NCBI GenBank assembly: GCA_003956705.1
Contig: QZCP01000126.1
Location: forward strand, 1-64,000
DNA length: 64,000 nucleotides
Reading direction: 5' to 3'
Source of the DNA: Brevipalpus yothersi
Lineage: Eukaryota; Arthropoda; Arachnida; Trombidiformes; Tenuipalpidae
Below, piece by piece: positions 49,219-61,401 of the stretch. Both the position numbers and the translations under genes were made by a program. Every line of letters begins with the position of its first letter. Position 1 is the first letter of the stretch. A model generated the notes under the pieces. It was not told the origin of the DNA. It made no database searches and worked only from the letters and a program-made list of their open reading frames with translations.

Positions 49219-50034
49219 TCAGTTTTCTTTCAATTTTTCATCATAATGAGTGGCTATTATTCTATTGAAATAGAAAATAGTTTCCGAAAAGCTAAGCATG
49301 AAAAAGCCAGTCATCAAGGCTTTGGGGGCTGAACAGTTATCACGTATCATGCATGCAGAATGGCAAGCACATAGGATGGATAGGGCAAGTGATACATACA
49401 AAACGAATTTTTTAAATCTCGAAAATTGTCCCAACATTGTGCCTGGTGAACGCAATCCATAGTATGCTGAACGAAGGGCAATTTTAACCCCATCGGCAAG
49501 GGGATACATGTACATAATTTCTTTGGTGTATCGATTCATTGCATGATAGATGAGAAATAGATAGAAGTAACTGTATAATGTTTGCATTATTGGCTTTTGG
49601 GATGGTTTTTCCCTCATTACCATTACCAATGGTGTTGTGAGTTCAAGTAATCGTAAACAGAAAAGAGCATATCCAACTCGAAGGAACACTTCATCTTTGA
49701 ACACATGTCTCGGAATGGCTTCACACTGCCATGCTTCCGATCCATAATTGATCACATAACCGATCACAAGAATACCACATCCATAGGCACCAAATTGAAG
49801 TCCATTAAGAACGATGAGTAGTGGTCTTAAATTGATAATCTTACGCTCTCGAACCCATCGGGGCAATGTTCGATTCAATAGATACCAATGGATAGCAAGA
49901 ATAGCGAACAGAGTCCATTTACTATTGATAATAAAATAATCTTTTGCTCTCGGATCAGAATAGCCTTGCCAAAATTCTTTCTCATAAAATCTATGCCAAT
50001 TGGTGGTGGAAGAGGTCATTGTTGCGGTGGACAT
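49219..50034 (-). CDS. Divergent elongase (ELOVL)-family protein lacking catalytic motifs
   Basis: Single exon, 271 aa. The overall layout matches very-long-chain fatty acid elongases: DPRAKDYFIINSKWTLFAIL at the N-terminus (family DPR..D..l.ss), INLRPLLIVLNGLQFGAYG (family LR..liiyN..q), AWQCE, SAYYGLRSPG (family YY.L...G), and a terminal region NCSAPKALMTGFFMLSFSETIFYFN. About seven hydrophobic segments suggest a polytopic ER membrane protein. The catalytic signatures are gone: the KxxExxDT box reads RLLELTT, the HxxHH box is replaced by QTLYSYFY, and the HxxMYxYY and TxxQxxQ boxes keep only fragments. I therefore expect a non-catalytic paralogue. Family assignment is by pattern, not by a search. 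Confidence 0.72.
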   Translation of the reverse strand: MSTATMTSSTTNWHRFYEKEFWQGYSDPRAKDYFIINSKWTLFAILAIHWYLLNRTLPRWVRERKIINLRPLLIVLNGLQFGAYGCGILVIGYVINYGSEAWQCEAIPRHVFKDEVFLRVGYALFCLRLLELTTPLVMVMREKPSQKPIMQTLYSYFYLFLIYHAMNRYTKEIMYMYPLADGVKIALRSAYYGLRSPGTMLGQFSRFKKFVLYVSLALSILCACHSACMIRDNCSAPKALMTGFFMLSFSETIFYFNRIIATHYDEKLKEN

Positions 50035-50575
50035 TTTAATTCATTCACACAAAAATGAACAGAGAATAAGTGGGACCCGAAGTCGAATATCCACAAATAT
50101 CATGCACTTACACCGAAAATCTGAACAAATAGGATGCTGATGTTGATGCCGATGATATCACTCGATGAATTCTGGTTGATCACTGTGGTTGATGATGAAA
50201 TCAAAATCGAGAGAGAGATAGGAAGAGAAAGTGAAAGTTCTAACGAGATAAGAGAGAGAGAGAGAAAGTTGAAAACTTGACAAGAAAAACTTGCTGAGAG
50301 GAATAACTTTAGCTGCTAGTGTTCGTTGCCTTTGATATACTTTAATGCGATTAATGAATGGTTGAACAAAAATCAAACCTGTTTCAAGGGAAAGTATAAT
50401 TTATTTTACTCTTCTCTCTTGGACGATTGCACAATCTTTTTCCTCAAGTGGACCAAGCCGAAATTTTTATAGACTGTGAGAGTTAAGATGGATAGATACA
50501 TTCTCCAGATATAGTCCCACACTTTTAGTCGATCTCTCTTCTACCGGCACATGAGAGCACTTGAACGTTTGCATA

Positions 50576-50618
<43 letters not shown>

Positions 50619-52188
50619 TATGCGAGCGTTATTAATTTCTTTCAACAAAACTCAACTGGGATCTCAAAAGCATTTGTCGATTACATCTATGTTCAAGTTA
50701 CAATACGATCAAGTTAAACTGATTGTGATCATGATATGAGGGAGGAATAAGTTTTTGGCGCTCATTTATCAGTTTAGTAGTTATAGTATTGGTGTTGGTA
50801 GTAGTGATCCTTTCCTTCTCCTTCTTCTTCTCCTCCTTTCACTTTCTTTCTTCCTCACGCCGACGGCTCTGATACACACGTGGTGAAAGTATTTTGTAAT
50901 CTCAGCTCATAAATGAGCGATATCAATAATAAAAGTATGTGTTTTCGTCGAATATTGCTCGTAAGCTCAAGTCTTAAAGCTTCGAGGTCTGCTCTTAGCC
51001 ACTGAAAATGTTGCCACAAGTTTTTTGATATTGACGTTGCTCAACGTTGCAAAAAAGTTTGCCGCTTCTTTTTTACTTTTTTCACGTTTAATACTTTTTT
51101 TTCCTCCTCTTGTAGCTACAGAACGAAAAATTGACGCAGAATTGATAACAGGGTTTGTGGATCCAATCACCGTTACATGCTTGTGAATGTATGGGACATA
51201 TTATTATTATTATCTTATGAAAACCAAGAGGAAAAGTGGGAAATGCCCCATCATGCGAAACAAATCTGTTATTCAGATTTTAATATGTGTGTGTGTGTAG
51301 GGCAAGGATGTTGAGAATTTTGGAAGGAGTAGAAGAAAATAAAAAGAAAAAAGGTGAAAGAAGAAGAATCGAACTATTAGGAAAATTTAGTTGTTTTTTC
51401 TTGTCAATCAGTGCATGTGTTTCGTGTCCACCATATTCAATTGGTATCAAGAGAGAGAGAGAGAGAATTTTTGATGACAATGTTCATCGATGCAATTCGT
51501 CTGGCATTCTTCTTGAGTCCTTGGATTTGTATCCTCATAAATACTCTAACCAGTAACAATCATGCAATATTAAAATCAGGTAAGTACAAGCAACAAAATA
51601 AGAACTGTTCGGTAGGGGCATGCTGAAGAAAGTAGGTAATTAAATTCGATTGGATACATTATGACTAGATTTTTGGTGACCACGCGAGATAAAAGTAGAA
51701 AAATTTTTTGAAAATTCGAGAATTGTAGAAAATGAAATTAAAACTCAATCAAGTGCATCTAAAAGTGACAATTTTGAACATTATAGGTGTTAAAATTATA
51801 ATAATTATCATCGATACACTATGTAACACGAAAACTGATCGTCAGACATGTTGAAGATTAATGTGAATTTCTTTTTTTATAACAAGGTGAAAGCTATTCG
51901 TGCACAGAATTGTTGTGCAATTCACTGAGATACCGAAAATTTATCTAATAGGAAAGAATTCTTTACACATATCAATCAATTTCATTTCAACTTTATAACA
52001 GATTTGATGCCATAAAATAGAGCATGAAAAAAATAGAAAACAGGAAAAGAAGTTCTCGGAAAGTGATTCATCACGAAGCCCCCCAAATTGATGATGATGG
52101 TTGGAGTTGGTAGATTATTTATTCCAAAATGATCTCCAGTAAGCTGATCGTTTCCTCTATTTCGGTGATTCTCAAATTATTTACATTT
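50035..52188. other. Intergenic region between the elongase-like gene and SEC13
   Basis: It holds the elongase-like gene's 5' flank, a (CA)n tract (50575-50616), a GT run (51286-51297) and the 3' flank of SEC13, where TTTATT at 52118-52123 gives a minus-strand AATAAA 66 bp beyond the SEC13 stop codon. Other open frames show no resemblance to known families. Confidence 0.5.
50575..50616. repeat. (CA)n microsatellite
   Basis: About 40 bases of CA dinucleotides, unlike the GA/CT class that dominates the window. Confidence 0.95.
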
Positions 52189-53191
52189 TTAAACTGAAGG
52201 ACTCTTATTGTTGATTTCGTTGATACAAATCCATTCACCTGAGAAGGTCTCTTTCCAAAGAGATACCTTGTTATCACCTCCTGAGACAGCTAAAATGTTA
52301 CCAGTGATAGACCAAGATACATGCCATACAACATCAACAAAATTATCAAAGTATTTAACTGGCTGCCATTGATTGGATTTCATGTCGTACATCCAAATTA
52401 TTACACGTCGATCTTGTCCACAACTAGCTATGTAACATTTTCCTATTGAGGGAGCCCAAGCAACATCTCTCACCCAATCGGTATGTCCATCTAATTTGTG
52501 TTCTTCAACCCATTTATCATCTTCTTCATTGAATTTCCATACTTTAATCAGACCATCACAACCACCGGTAACCAGCCGTTTGACTGCGGTCACTTTGTTG
52601 GAGGCATCATTTTGAAACAGAGACATGTTCGGAACAAGTGCTGGACACCAGCTAATAGCATTCACCCCCATAGAATGAGCTCCTGGGATCTTTCGATGAG
52701 ACCATGAACCGTCTTCACCTGAGACAAATAATCAACTGCGTAAATAAGAGAGACAGAATAATGATTTAACAATATTCCTTACCTGAATTCTGAATCAAAC
52801 TGATGGCTCCATCAGAGGATGCGGATCCAAGTAGTAACCCATATTCCTTTGGAGCCCAAGAAACTGAGTTCACACTTGATTCATGTCCACTGTACTCATA
52901 AATTTTTTCCCATTTATTTAGAGAAATCTCCTTCCAAATGAGTACTTTACGATCATATGAACAAGATGCTATTATTTCCCCAAAAGCCGGATAAGCCCAC
53001 GCAAGCTGCCACACTGGTCCCTCATGGCCTCTCAGAACAGCAATCAATTTGTGATTATTAGCCTCAATGGAAAATATTTTAATGGTCCGGTCTGATGAGC
53101 ATGTGGCTAATTTTGTACCATAAAAGTTGACAACAGCATCGTGAATCATGTCCTCATGGTCGGTGGTTATCGCTTCACCCGGAGACACCAT
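52189..53191 (-). CDS. SEC13: SEC13, COPII coat / nuclear pore / GATOR2 WD40 protein
   Basis: Two exons, complement(52189..52718, 52783..53191), 312 aa (human SEC13 is 322). The start is the ATG giving MVSPGEAITTDHEDMIHDAV, which aligns with the family start. WD40 blades are clear: KLATCSSDRTIKIF, LRGHEGPVWQLAWA, IIASCSYDRKVLIWKE, SGHESSVNSVSWAP, VTGGCDGLIKVWKF, LDGHTDWVRDVAWAPSIG, CGQDRRVIIWMYD, and NILAVSGGDNKVSLWKE. SEC13 makes a six-bladed open propeller that SEC31, NUP145/NUP96 or MIOS complete with one blade. It acts in COPII vesicle budding, in the Y-complex of the nuclear pore and in TORC1 sensing. A TTCCTAG just upstream could be a 5' UTR intron acceptor. Confidence 0.96.
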
Positions 53192-53459
53192 CTTTGACAC
53201 TCTAGGAAAAAGAGACTGGATCACACAAGATTGTCTGAGAGCACCAAATACTTAAGAAAATCAATTGAATCACACAAATCAAATCAAAAGACTGTACATT
53301 AATTAATCAAAAAGGTAAACATTTTAATTTGATCAAAATTAAATCAACTTTGTTATGTTTTTGAATCGATCTGCGATCAATATTTATTGAGAGCCATCTG
53401 GCTTTTACATGCTGCACGAGGCAGAAACGGAATTATTACAATATACTGTATTTAAACAG

Positions 53460-53545
53460 AAACGTCTTGGCGGGGACACGAACCCAGAAACCCAGGCTCA
53501 TGTCCCATGTGTCCCGGGTGCGCTGACCATTAGGCTACACACCCG
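53460..53545 (-). other. tRNA-like element (Pol III A- and B-box), not a canonical tRNA
   Basis: On the minus strand the sequence has an A-box (TAGCCTAATGG), a D-arm-like GCCTAATGGTCAGCGC, and a B-box-like GGTTCGTGTCC with the usual A replaced by T (consensus GGTTCGANTCC). A T-arm stem CTGGG / CCCCG with a seven-base loop can form. The acceptor arm does not pair, and the anticodon region is replaced by two tandem copies of a GGGACAYAT-type word. CCGGGTGTG and CGCACCCGG flank the D-arm and could pair. I infer a tRNA-derived element (SINE head or tRNA pseudogene) rather than a working tRNA. Confidence 0.5.
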
Positions 53546-53566
53546 GATCAATGCAGTGCATTGATC
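53546..53566. repeat. Perfect palindrome next to the tRNA-like element
   Basis: GATCAATGCA, one central G, TGCATTGATC: two perfect 10-base arms. It directly abuts the 5' end of the tRNA-like element and overlaps a second small inverted repeat (GATCG-CAG-CGATC, 53563-53575). Confidence 0.85.
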
Positions 53567-55446
53567 GCAGCGATCCTTGTGGCACTATATTGAAGACTTA
53601 TAAAACGATTTTTTCGAAACAAAACGAAACATAATCGAACGTTCAATTGACTAAATACTGTTCGATTTAAAATCGATTAAGGTTGAATATTTTTTATACA
53701 ATTTATCTTGGAAGGTCATTGTTGATGGTAAATTTTATCTGATGGGCTATGTAACCCATGAAATATGTTCAATTGATTATTTTAAATGTGTCTACAAAAT
53801 AAATTACTTCAGATGTTAGTAGGTAGCAAATGCACTTTTACTTTTCGAATGCGAAAAGCTTTTCGCTCATTATTAAATTGGAAATCATTTAATTTATCAA
53901 TCAAATTAAGTGTGAATAGTTCTTAATAGTTTTAAGGAGAATCTTATCTTCAAATTGGCTTGTGATAGCTTTTAAATTAAATTGGAGTGTTTTTCTGAAT
54001 TATCTGAATTTATGATCTCAATGATGTCGATTGTTCTCTCATTATTATTATTCTTTCATGACCGAGTCCTCTAGACTTTCGCTGAAGTTTTTGCTCTACA
54101 AGACAACTAGAGATAATGAAAGATTTTCCAATAATAAGTTCTGTCCTAGAAGCATCGGAAATGCATGTTTAGTTAGCTCTTATCCATATGACATCTTATG
54201 AGTTCCCTTCCAGTGTTGTCGAAGTTTTTTGATCGAAAATGGCCGAATTCTTTATACTCAAGTTAACAACAACAACTTACAATGATCACTAACAATATAA
54301 TTTGTGCTTAAAGCACGATTCTAATTCAATTGATAACTAATCAAATTCCTGGAGTTTCAAATTTTCTCATTACTTAATTATTCATCGTATCAGTCAGACA
54401 GGGAAAAGCATCTGATTAGAATGCTGAAAAATGATCTCGTGAATTCGAATCAATCCGAAGAGGGTTTCTACACAATCAGGATCTTGTAGAACTGTTTAAA
54501 AAATAGCCCCAAATTTTAGCCATCACTCTCAATTCTCCTGAAAGGGTTTTCAACGATTTTTTAATTGATTAGAACTTTTTATGAGGAATGGGCCATAAGA
54601 CTACCAAATTCTTGAAGAGCCATAATTGCAAGAAAAAATTCAATAAAGAAGTGAACTAAGCAATAAGTTTCAATTTTCACGAAATGTATTAAGAGGGTTA
54701 AATGAATGTCAAATCGAACAAATCGAATAAAAAACGTATTCTTCGAACGAAATGGGAGATTCAATTCATTTTATTGTGTAATCATTTAATGCTGATGTCT
54801 AACTGGATGAAATCCTCTCTACTTCTTCTCACACACATAAGTGGAATACTGATATCAATGCATTGCCAAATTGCGCAATTGTGAGCTCAATATTGCACTG
54901 AATTTCAGTTTGAATAAATTTGAAAGAACGGTTCACTGACACATTTTAGGGTAAACATTGATAAATTGTAACGAGTTTTCGTCTTTTTTTTCACACTCTT
55001 GTGCTGTCATTAGCTGATGATGCGAATAATGGTGTTGGAAAAGAAGCCATCCGAAAATTATTGGCGATGAAGTTCCCCTTAATACTTGTAATTTGTGATC
55101 TATCAGAAAAGCCTATTATCAACCTTTACAGCCATAAGATGAGGTTTGAATTTTTAAGACAAACGTTTACTCATAATTGTGAGTTAAATGGGTTCAAAAA
55201 AGTGATCAGAATAAGTAATAAGATAAATAAAAAATTAAGATCATATCTGATAACAGAATTGGGTGCTTATGAGGAGTAAAAATTCAATTCACCTACAACA
55301 AGACACCTTTTGTAAAAAATAGTGGGAGGCCCCTTGAAAATTTACTGAACAGTTGACTAAACAAATATTGAAGTGAGATGGACTTTAGAATAGAAGTAAA
55401 AAAAGTTTCTTGGGATCAGTTTGATATCATCTTGTGAACTTTCAAG

Positions 55447-57165
55447 ATGAACAGAATACAGAAACTATTAAATTTACCCCTTCATGATTATATTTTATCA
55501 ATTGGAATTCTCTTAGTATCATTCTTATTATGCAAACATGTGATTTATATCAGTTCCTATTGGAATTTTCCTCGATTAAAAGAGATGAGATTATTATCTT
55601 TGATAAAACTTTTTTCACTCAAATCAGGTAATTGTCCATATTTTCTTTTTATGAATCTTCTTCATTTTGTAAAAAATTTTTTCCTCTCTTTTAGATGATA
55701 TTCGAGGGCAATTATCTTTTATTGGTCAAATGCGTGACATAGGCGAAGGATGGATAGTCTTGGGACTACCTATCTATCCGATCATAGTGACCTATGAAGC
55801 AAGCGTTAATAAGGTAAGTTATTGATTGAAATCTAGTGCTCTAAATCTAGTGATTGATTTTTGCTCCTGAATTTTAATTAATTCCTTCAATTGTAGAAAA
55901 TTTTGAATTCAAAATCCATTGAACGAGGTTTTATAGCCAGAATGATGTTCGAAGGTATTGATGGATTAATTGTTTCTGCATCCAAAAAGTGGCATCATCG
56001 ACGAGCATTGATCGCTCCATCCTACAGTCAAAAAGTTTTGGAAACTTTTATTCCAATAATTGTTGACCATTCAATTCAACTAGTGAATGATTTGGATACC
56101 ATGGTAGGTCAATGGATTGACTTTCAGTCAATCATTTTTGATGTTGAGATTGGAATTTTTCTCGATACATCCATGGGATTGAGACATTCTCAGCTCTCCG
56201 CTCTTAAGCCAACAATTGCTGAATTGATGAGGGTCTGGCTCAAAAATCAATTTTATCGAGTTCGAAATATTTTACTGTGGAACAAAACTATTAAAGTGAT
56301 TTACTACTATATCACTGGTCAGAGGAATACTCGTAAACTTTTAGAAGAAATTTGTCTTAAAATCATCGATCAAAGAATCGCGGATCATCAAAACGGTTTG
56401 AATTCAATGACCAGTAGCCAAACTCTCAAATCTGAGATACATCTTGCAAATGGTACAAAGTTAACTGAAAAAACCAAAGTTTTCCTAGATCATCTGATTG
56501 ATACTCACTTAAAGAATCCAGAGAATCCAACAATTGATAGGAAAGGACTTTTTGAAGAGGTAGTTCATTTCACTGCTAGTGGAACTGAAACTGTGGCCAG
56601 TGGTATTAGATGGGTTCTCCATTCATTGGCAAATCATCCCAAAATTCAGGAAGAATTATACCAAGAACTTGAATCACTGAATCTGAATGATCCAAACCTC
56701 ACTCCTATGCTCATAGATAGTTTCAAATTGCTTGATCAGTGTTGTAAGGAAACATTACGACTTAGACCAGGAATACCATGGATACCTCGCGTTCTCGGTG
56801 AAGACGTTTGGCTGGGCAAACATCTTGTACCAAAAGGTACCCAAGTCTTTATTTCTACCTATTACACACATAGAGATTCAACAATTTTTCCATCGCCCAA
56901 AGAATTTGACCCTTCTCGATTTTCAGCTGAGAATGTTGAAAAGATTCCTCCTGGTGGATATATTCCTTTTGGTGCTGGACCACGTCGATGTATCGGCTAC
57001 AAAGCTGGTCTTATCATCATGAAAATATTGTTGTGTTACATCATAAAGAACTTTACAGTCACAAGCCCAGATCCAATGAACATCGAAATTGATTTTTGTG
57101 GAGTTACTGAGCCAAAAACTCCTATCAAATTTAAATTTGAACGTCGCAGAGTGAATGAACAGTAA
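55447..57165 (+). CDS. Cytochrome P450, CYP4-clan-like
   Basis: Three exons, join(55447..55627, 55695..55813, 55897..57165), 522 aa; phases agree. Residues about 14-34 (YILSIGILLVSFLLCKHVIY) form the ER anchor. P450 landmarks in order: C-helix WHHRR (KKWHHRRALIAPSYS), I-helix TASGTETVASGIRW (about 326), ExxR as KETLRLRP (about 385), PERF-like FDPSRFS, and heme-binding FGAGPRRCIGYKAG with the axial Cys near 465. The sequence resembles the CYP4 clan, whose arthropod members hydroxylate fatty acids and hormones or metabolise xenobiotics. The I-helix has T-E-T in place of the common D-T-T, a modest departure. AATAAA lies at 57258-57263, about 95 bp after the stop. The substrate cannot be inferred. 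Confidence 0.93.
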
Positions 57166-58104
57166 TATCTTGAACTACAAAGTAGTTTGGAATAGGTTTT
57201 AGTAACTTCGATCTCTCTGTTGAGTTTTACAAATTATATTCTCAACTATAATAATGAAATAAATCCGATGAATCAAAACGCTCATCATGTGCTCTTTTTC
57301 TCATTGTGAAGACTTATCTTTGATACAATTTCCCAATTTTATTTATCATCAGAATCCATCCACATCCATATCTGGTAAACTAGAGAAACAACTCCACTTT
57401 TATCCCTAGATCTTCGAGATCTTGGGTCTTCGATTGCACAGAATATTCATTTCAAACTCCTACTAAACTTTTGAGAATGATTTGTATGATACGCTCGGCA
57501 TTTTGGGTATAAAGTAAAAGTTTTATCAAAATTTGGTGCAATTGTACAGTTCTAATTAGTCACACGTCGTGTAAAATTGCCCTTCTTATCATGGATAATC
57601 GAGCTGATTTTGACGAGTTTGCTATCTCGGTTAGAAACAAAAGAGATTGCAGTTCAAATACGCTCTTGTGATAAAATTCCGGAAATTCTGCTCCAACTTA
57701 TCTTGAAAGTGTAAAAATATTCCTATCAAGACCAACTCATATCAACAAACCTGAGGTACACAATGTGACAGACAAATTGTTTTTTCTCTGATTTTCCTGT
57801 CCAATGAACTCCATCATGGAAAAATGGAAAATCGAGATAGATACGTGAGCTACAGTAAATTGGAGACCTCTATTCTCTTATCTGATCTTCTCGCCTCAAT
57901 AATATTCAAAAAATTTTTTTTTTCTTCAAAAGAGTGAATTATCACTATATCTGGATCAGAAGAGATTTTTTTATTTATAGATTGAAGGTGTAAAAAGGGT
58001 GAAAAAATCACTAAAAATCCAAAGAATGATAACTGGTGGATCTTTTTTATTAATCTCTTACCTGACAATTTTTGTCTCAAACCCTATAAATATTTCAATT
58101 GGTA

Positions 58105-58181
<77 letters not shown>

Positions 58182-60473
58182 AACAAAATTTGACCCAAAA
58201 AGTTGAAAACGGTCATGAACAGCACCTTTGATAAATCCAATGAACATCCATAATGATGATCGATCATTACAACACCTGATCTGTCATCAAATTTTTGATC
58301 AACGAAAATCAATATCTTGTATATCATCAACACACGCACACAGTGTCAAGGATCAAGCTCATCATTATGACGCCTACACTAAAGCACACACTAATAAGAA
58401 GTGAAGAAAATTTTTCTCTATGAAATAAAGTAACATCTTGATATACAAAATGGCATCATTTCCTTCTCTTGATCACCCAAAAGATTCACCCATGTAGCAT
58501 CAAATAACGTAAATTTTTTCACATGATTCGATAACGAATGATTGGAAAAATGATTATGACTGCAAATGAGATGTGATCAAGTAAACTGGTGGAAACCTTC
58601 AAATAATGAGTACAAAGTTATGATTTTTACCTTAGAAAGGTCTCTTCCTCAGTGTCAAGCTTGTGACGAGTTTCTTAACGGGGACAAAATAAGACCATCA
58701 AATTTGAAATTTTTTCTGTCAAAACTGACAGATGAGGTCAAATCATCGGCCAGATCAAGCTGACAGCAAGATCAAGATGAAGTGAACACTCACACACACA
58801 TCATCCACAATGGATGGATAACATGGAGCTGAAAAATTTTTCTCACCTGTTTTAGGTTGATATTCTTTTCGATTGTGTCACATACCATTCTTGGTAGTAT
58901 TAATTGTGTGTAGAAGAAAATTAATTAGACAAAAAGGAAATATTTTCGCTTTTTACATATTAATCAACTGAAGGTGTACCGTTATATTGATTCATACGAA
59001 ACTTCATCTTTCTCTCTCTCTCTCTATGTTTTGAGGGCTACTTAATCATTTATCATGTTTTGTGATCATGAAGGCCAATTCGTCCGATCGACAGTATTAA
59101 GCGAGATCTCTTCTCATTTCTTTTTTTCATTCGATCGATGAGAGAGAGAGTTAATCTAGCCTCAAGCTGAGCCTCATTTTAGCCTCACCCTTGATTTGTG
59201 GTGGTTTGGACTTGGCCTGAGCACAGCGTGATCGACTGGCTGTTATGTGATTACAGATATGATCATAATAATAAATAAGGACCGATTGCTTGGAAGCATG
59301 AATGAACAGTTATTTCACTCGAATATACATGTACTTGGCTTAACTGGTTTTTCGTTATGTTTCATTTCATACAAATCATCTATCTATATACACTCAGATT
59401 CCAAGTCATTTACTCATGATAGTACATTTTTTCAGTTATCCAGTATTCCCAGATTGGTCAAAGAGGTTTCAAGAGAAACTTTGTTCAAGTTCGAAGATGA
59501 ATGTTTTTTTAATCAGCTTTCAAGCCATCAAAATGGTTACCTCTTTCGTTTGTAGATATAAGGTCATCCCCCGTCAATCGAGCTTGATCAAGGGTTTATC
59601 AACCAGGCAAAATTTATTAGAGCCAGGTACCTGTTTATTACCTTGAATCCTTTAGTTTAAATTCTAAACCTCAGTAATCTGAGATGGAAAGTGGAAGAGA
59701 AAGAGAAAGAGAGGTATACAAAAAATTCTAAACCAACCTCGGAAAAATCTATAGGGTGAAAAAAAAGAATATTCCTCTGGACGACGTAAGTATCATGAAA
59801 AAACTAATCGTTTATCACCATTGAATAGGGGGATGATGTAAAAAAAATTTACTCTCACCCAGTACTCTTCCTCAGGCTATTATTTTCGTATTATTGAATT
59901 ATTCAAAAGAATACACTGATAACAGTAATAATAATGATGACCCAGGACAAGATTCTCATGTTTCTTTGGGCATGAAGTTCAGCCCATAGAAGATGACGTA
60001 GTCTGTATAGTATAAATGATAATGATTTGGCTACTTTGAAACGTCCATCAAGGAAACCATCATCATGTGTTCAAGAAAGAGAGAGAGAGAGAAAGTTTTC
60101 TGCTTATCCCCACCATTCAATGACTAGTATTAGATTTAGATCTTTGAGATCAGAGTCTCAGCAGGAGCTTCGATTTGTGATGTGGAAAATTGGGAGACAA
60201 GATATTGGCGAAATAAAAGAAAGAAATTTCAGACGATTCAGCATGAAGCCTATCACATCTATTGATCACACACACACACAAGTGAACTCGCCACCACAAC
60301 TAATATTTCAGTCCACACAAGCTTCAATTGATACTGTGTGTACATGTATGTTGTCCACTTCACGAATCTACTAATCCGTGATCGAAAAAAAATGTGGCTG
60401 ATTTTCCGCCTTGCTTTTGGGGGAGAGATAGAATGTTCCTCCTTCAAATCTCACTCTCTCATCACGAGCCTGA

Positions 60474-60508
<35 letters not shown>
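57166..60508. other. Intergenic region after the P450 gene
   Basis: It holds the P450 3' UTR (AATAAA 57258-57263), a long (CT)n tract (58109-58179), short CT/GA runs (59013-59025, 60078-60092), and a final CT run that enters the sequence gap. No conserved protein block was seen on either strand. Confidence 0.55.
58109..58179. repeat. (CT)n microsatellite
   Basis: About 70 bases of uninterrupted CT dinucleotides in the P450 3' intergenic region. Confidence 0.95.
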
Positions 60509-61317
60509 NNNNNNNNNNNNNNNNNNNNNNNNNNNNNNNNNNNNNNNNNNNNNNNNNNNNNNNNNNNNNNNNNNNNNNNNNNNNNNNNNNNNNNNNNNNN
60601 NNNNNNNNNNNNNNNNNNNNNNNNNNNNNNNNNNNNNNNNNNNNNNNNNNNNNNNNNNNNNNNNNNNNNNNNNNNNNNNNNNNNNNNNNNNNNNNNNNNN
60701 NNNNNNNNNNNNNNNNNNNNNNNNNNNNNNNNNNNNNNNNNNNNNNNNNNNNNNNNNNNNNNNNNNNNNNNNNNNNNNNNNNNNNNNNNNNNNNNNNNNN
60801 NNNNNNNNNNNNNNNNNNNNNNNNNNNNNNNNNNNNNNNNNNNNNNNNNNNNNNNNNNNNNNNNNNNNNNNNNNNNNNNNNNNNNNNNNNNNNNNNNNNN
60901 NNNNNNNNNNNNNNNNNNNNNNNNNNNNNNNNNNNNNNNNNNNNNNNNNNNNNNNNNNNNNNNNNNNNNNNNNNNNNNNNNNNNNNNNNNNNNNNNNNNN
61001 NNNNNNNNNNNNNNNNNNNNNNNNNNNNNNNNNNNNNNNNNNNNNNNNNNNNNNNNNNNNNNNNNNNNNNNNNNNNNNNNNNNNNNNNNNNNNNNNNNNN
61101 NNNNNNNNNNNNNNNNNNNNNNNNNNNNNNNNNNNNNNNNNNNNNNNNNNNNNNNNNNNNNNNNNNNNNNNNNNNNNNNNNNNNNNNNNNNNNNNNNNNN
61201 NNNNNNNNNNNNNNNNNNNNNNNNNNNNNNNNNNNNNNNNNNNNNNNNNNNNNNNNNNNNNNNNNNNNNNNNNNNNNNNNNNNNNNNNNNNNNNNNNNNN
61301 NNNNNNNNNNNNNNNNN

Positions 61318-61393
<76 letters not shown>
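60479..61393. repeat. (CT)n tract interrupted by an assembly gap
   Basis: CT dinucleotides occupy 60479-60508, an 809-base run of N follows (60509-61317), and CT dinucleotides resume to about 61393. The same repeat in the same phase on both sides suggests the assembler failed inside a CT-rich array; the true content and length are unknown. Confidence 0.9.

Positions 61394-61401
<8 letters not shown>

Larger units (their letters stand above)
53192..55446. other. Intergenic region between SEC13 and the P450 gene
   Basis: AT-rich DNA with one unusual GC-rich island at about 53460-53580, which holds the tRNA-like element and palindrome described separately. A short frame near 55013-55100 looks like a decayed short-chain-dehydrogenase exon. 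Otherwise there is no recognisable coding content. Confidence 0.5.

Noticed and set aside
53460..53545. Functional tRNA gene
   Set aside because: A-box and B-box are present, but the acceptor stem does not pair, the anticodon stem is not formed, and the B-box has an A-to-T change.
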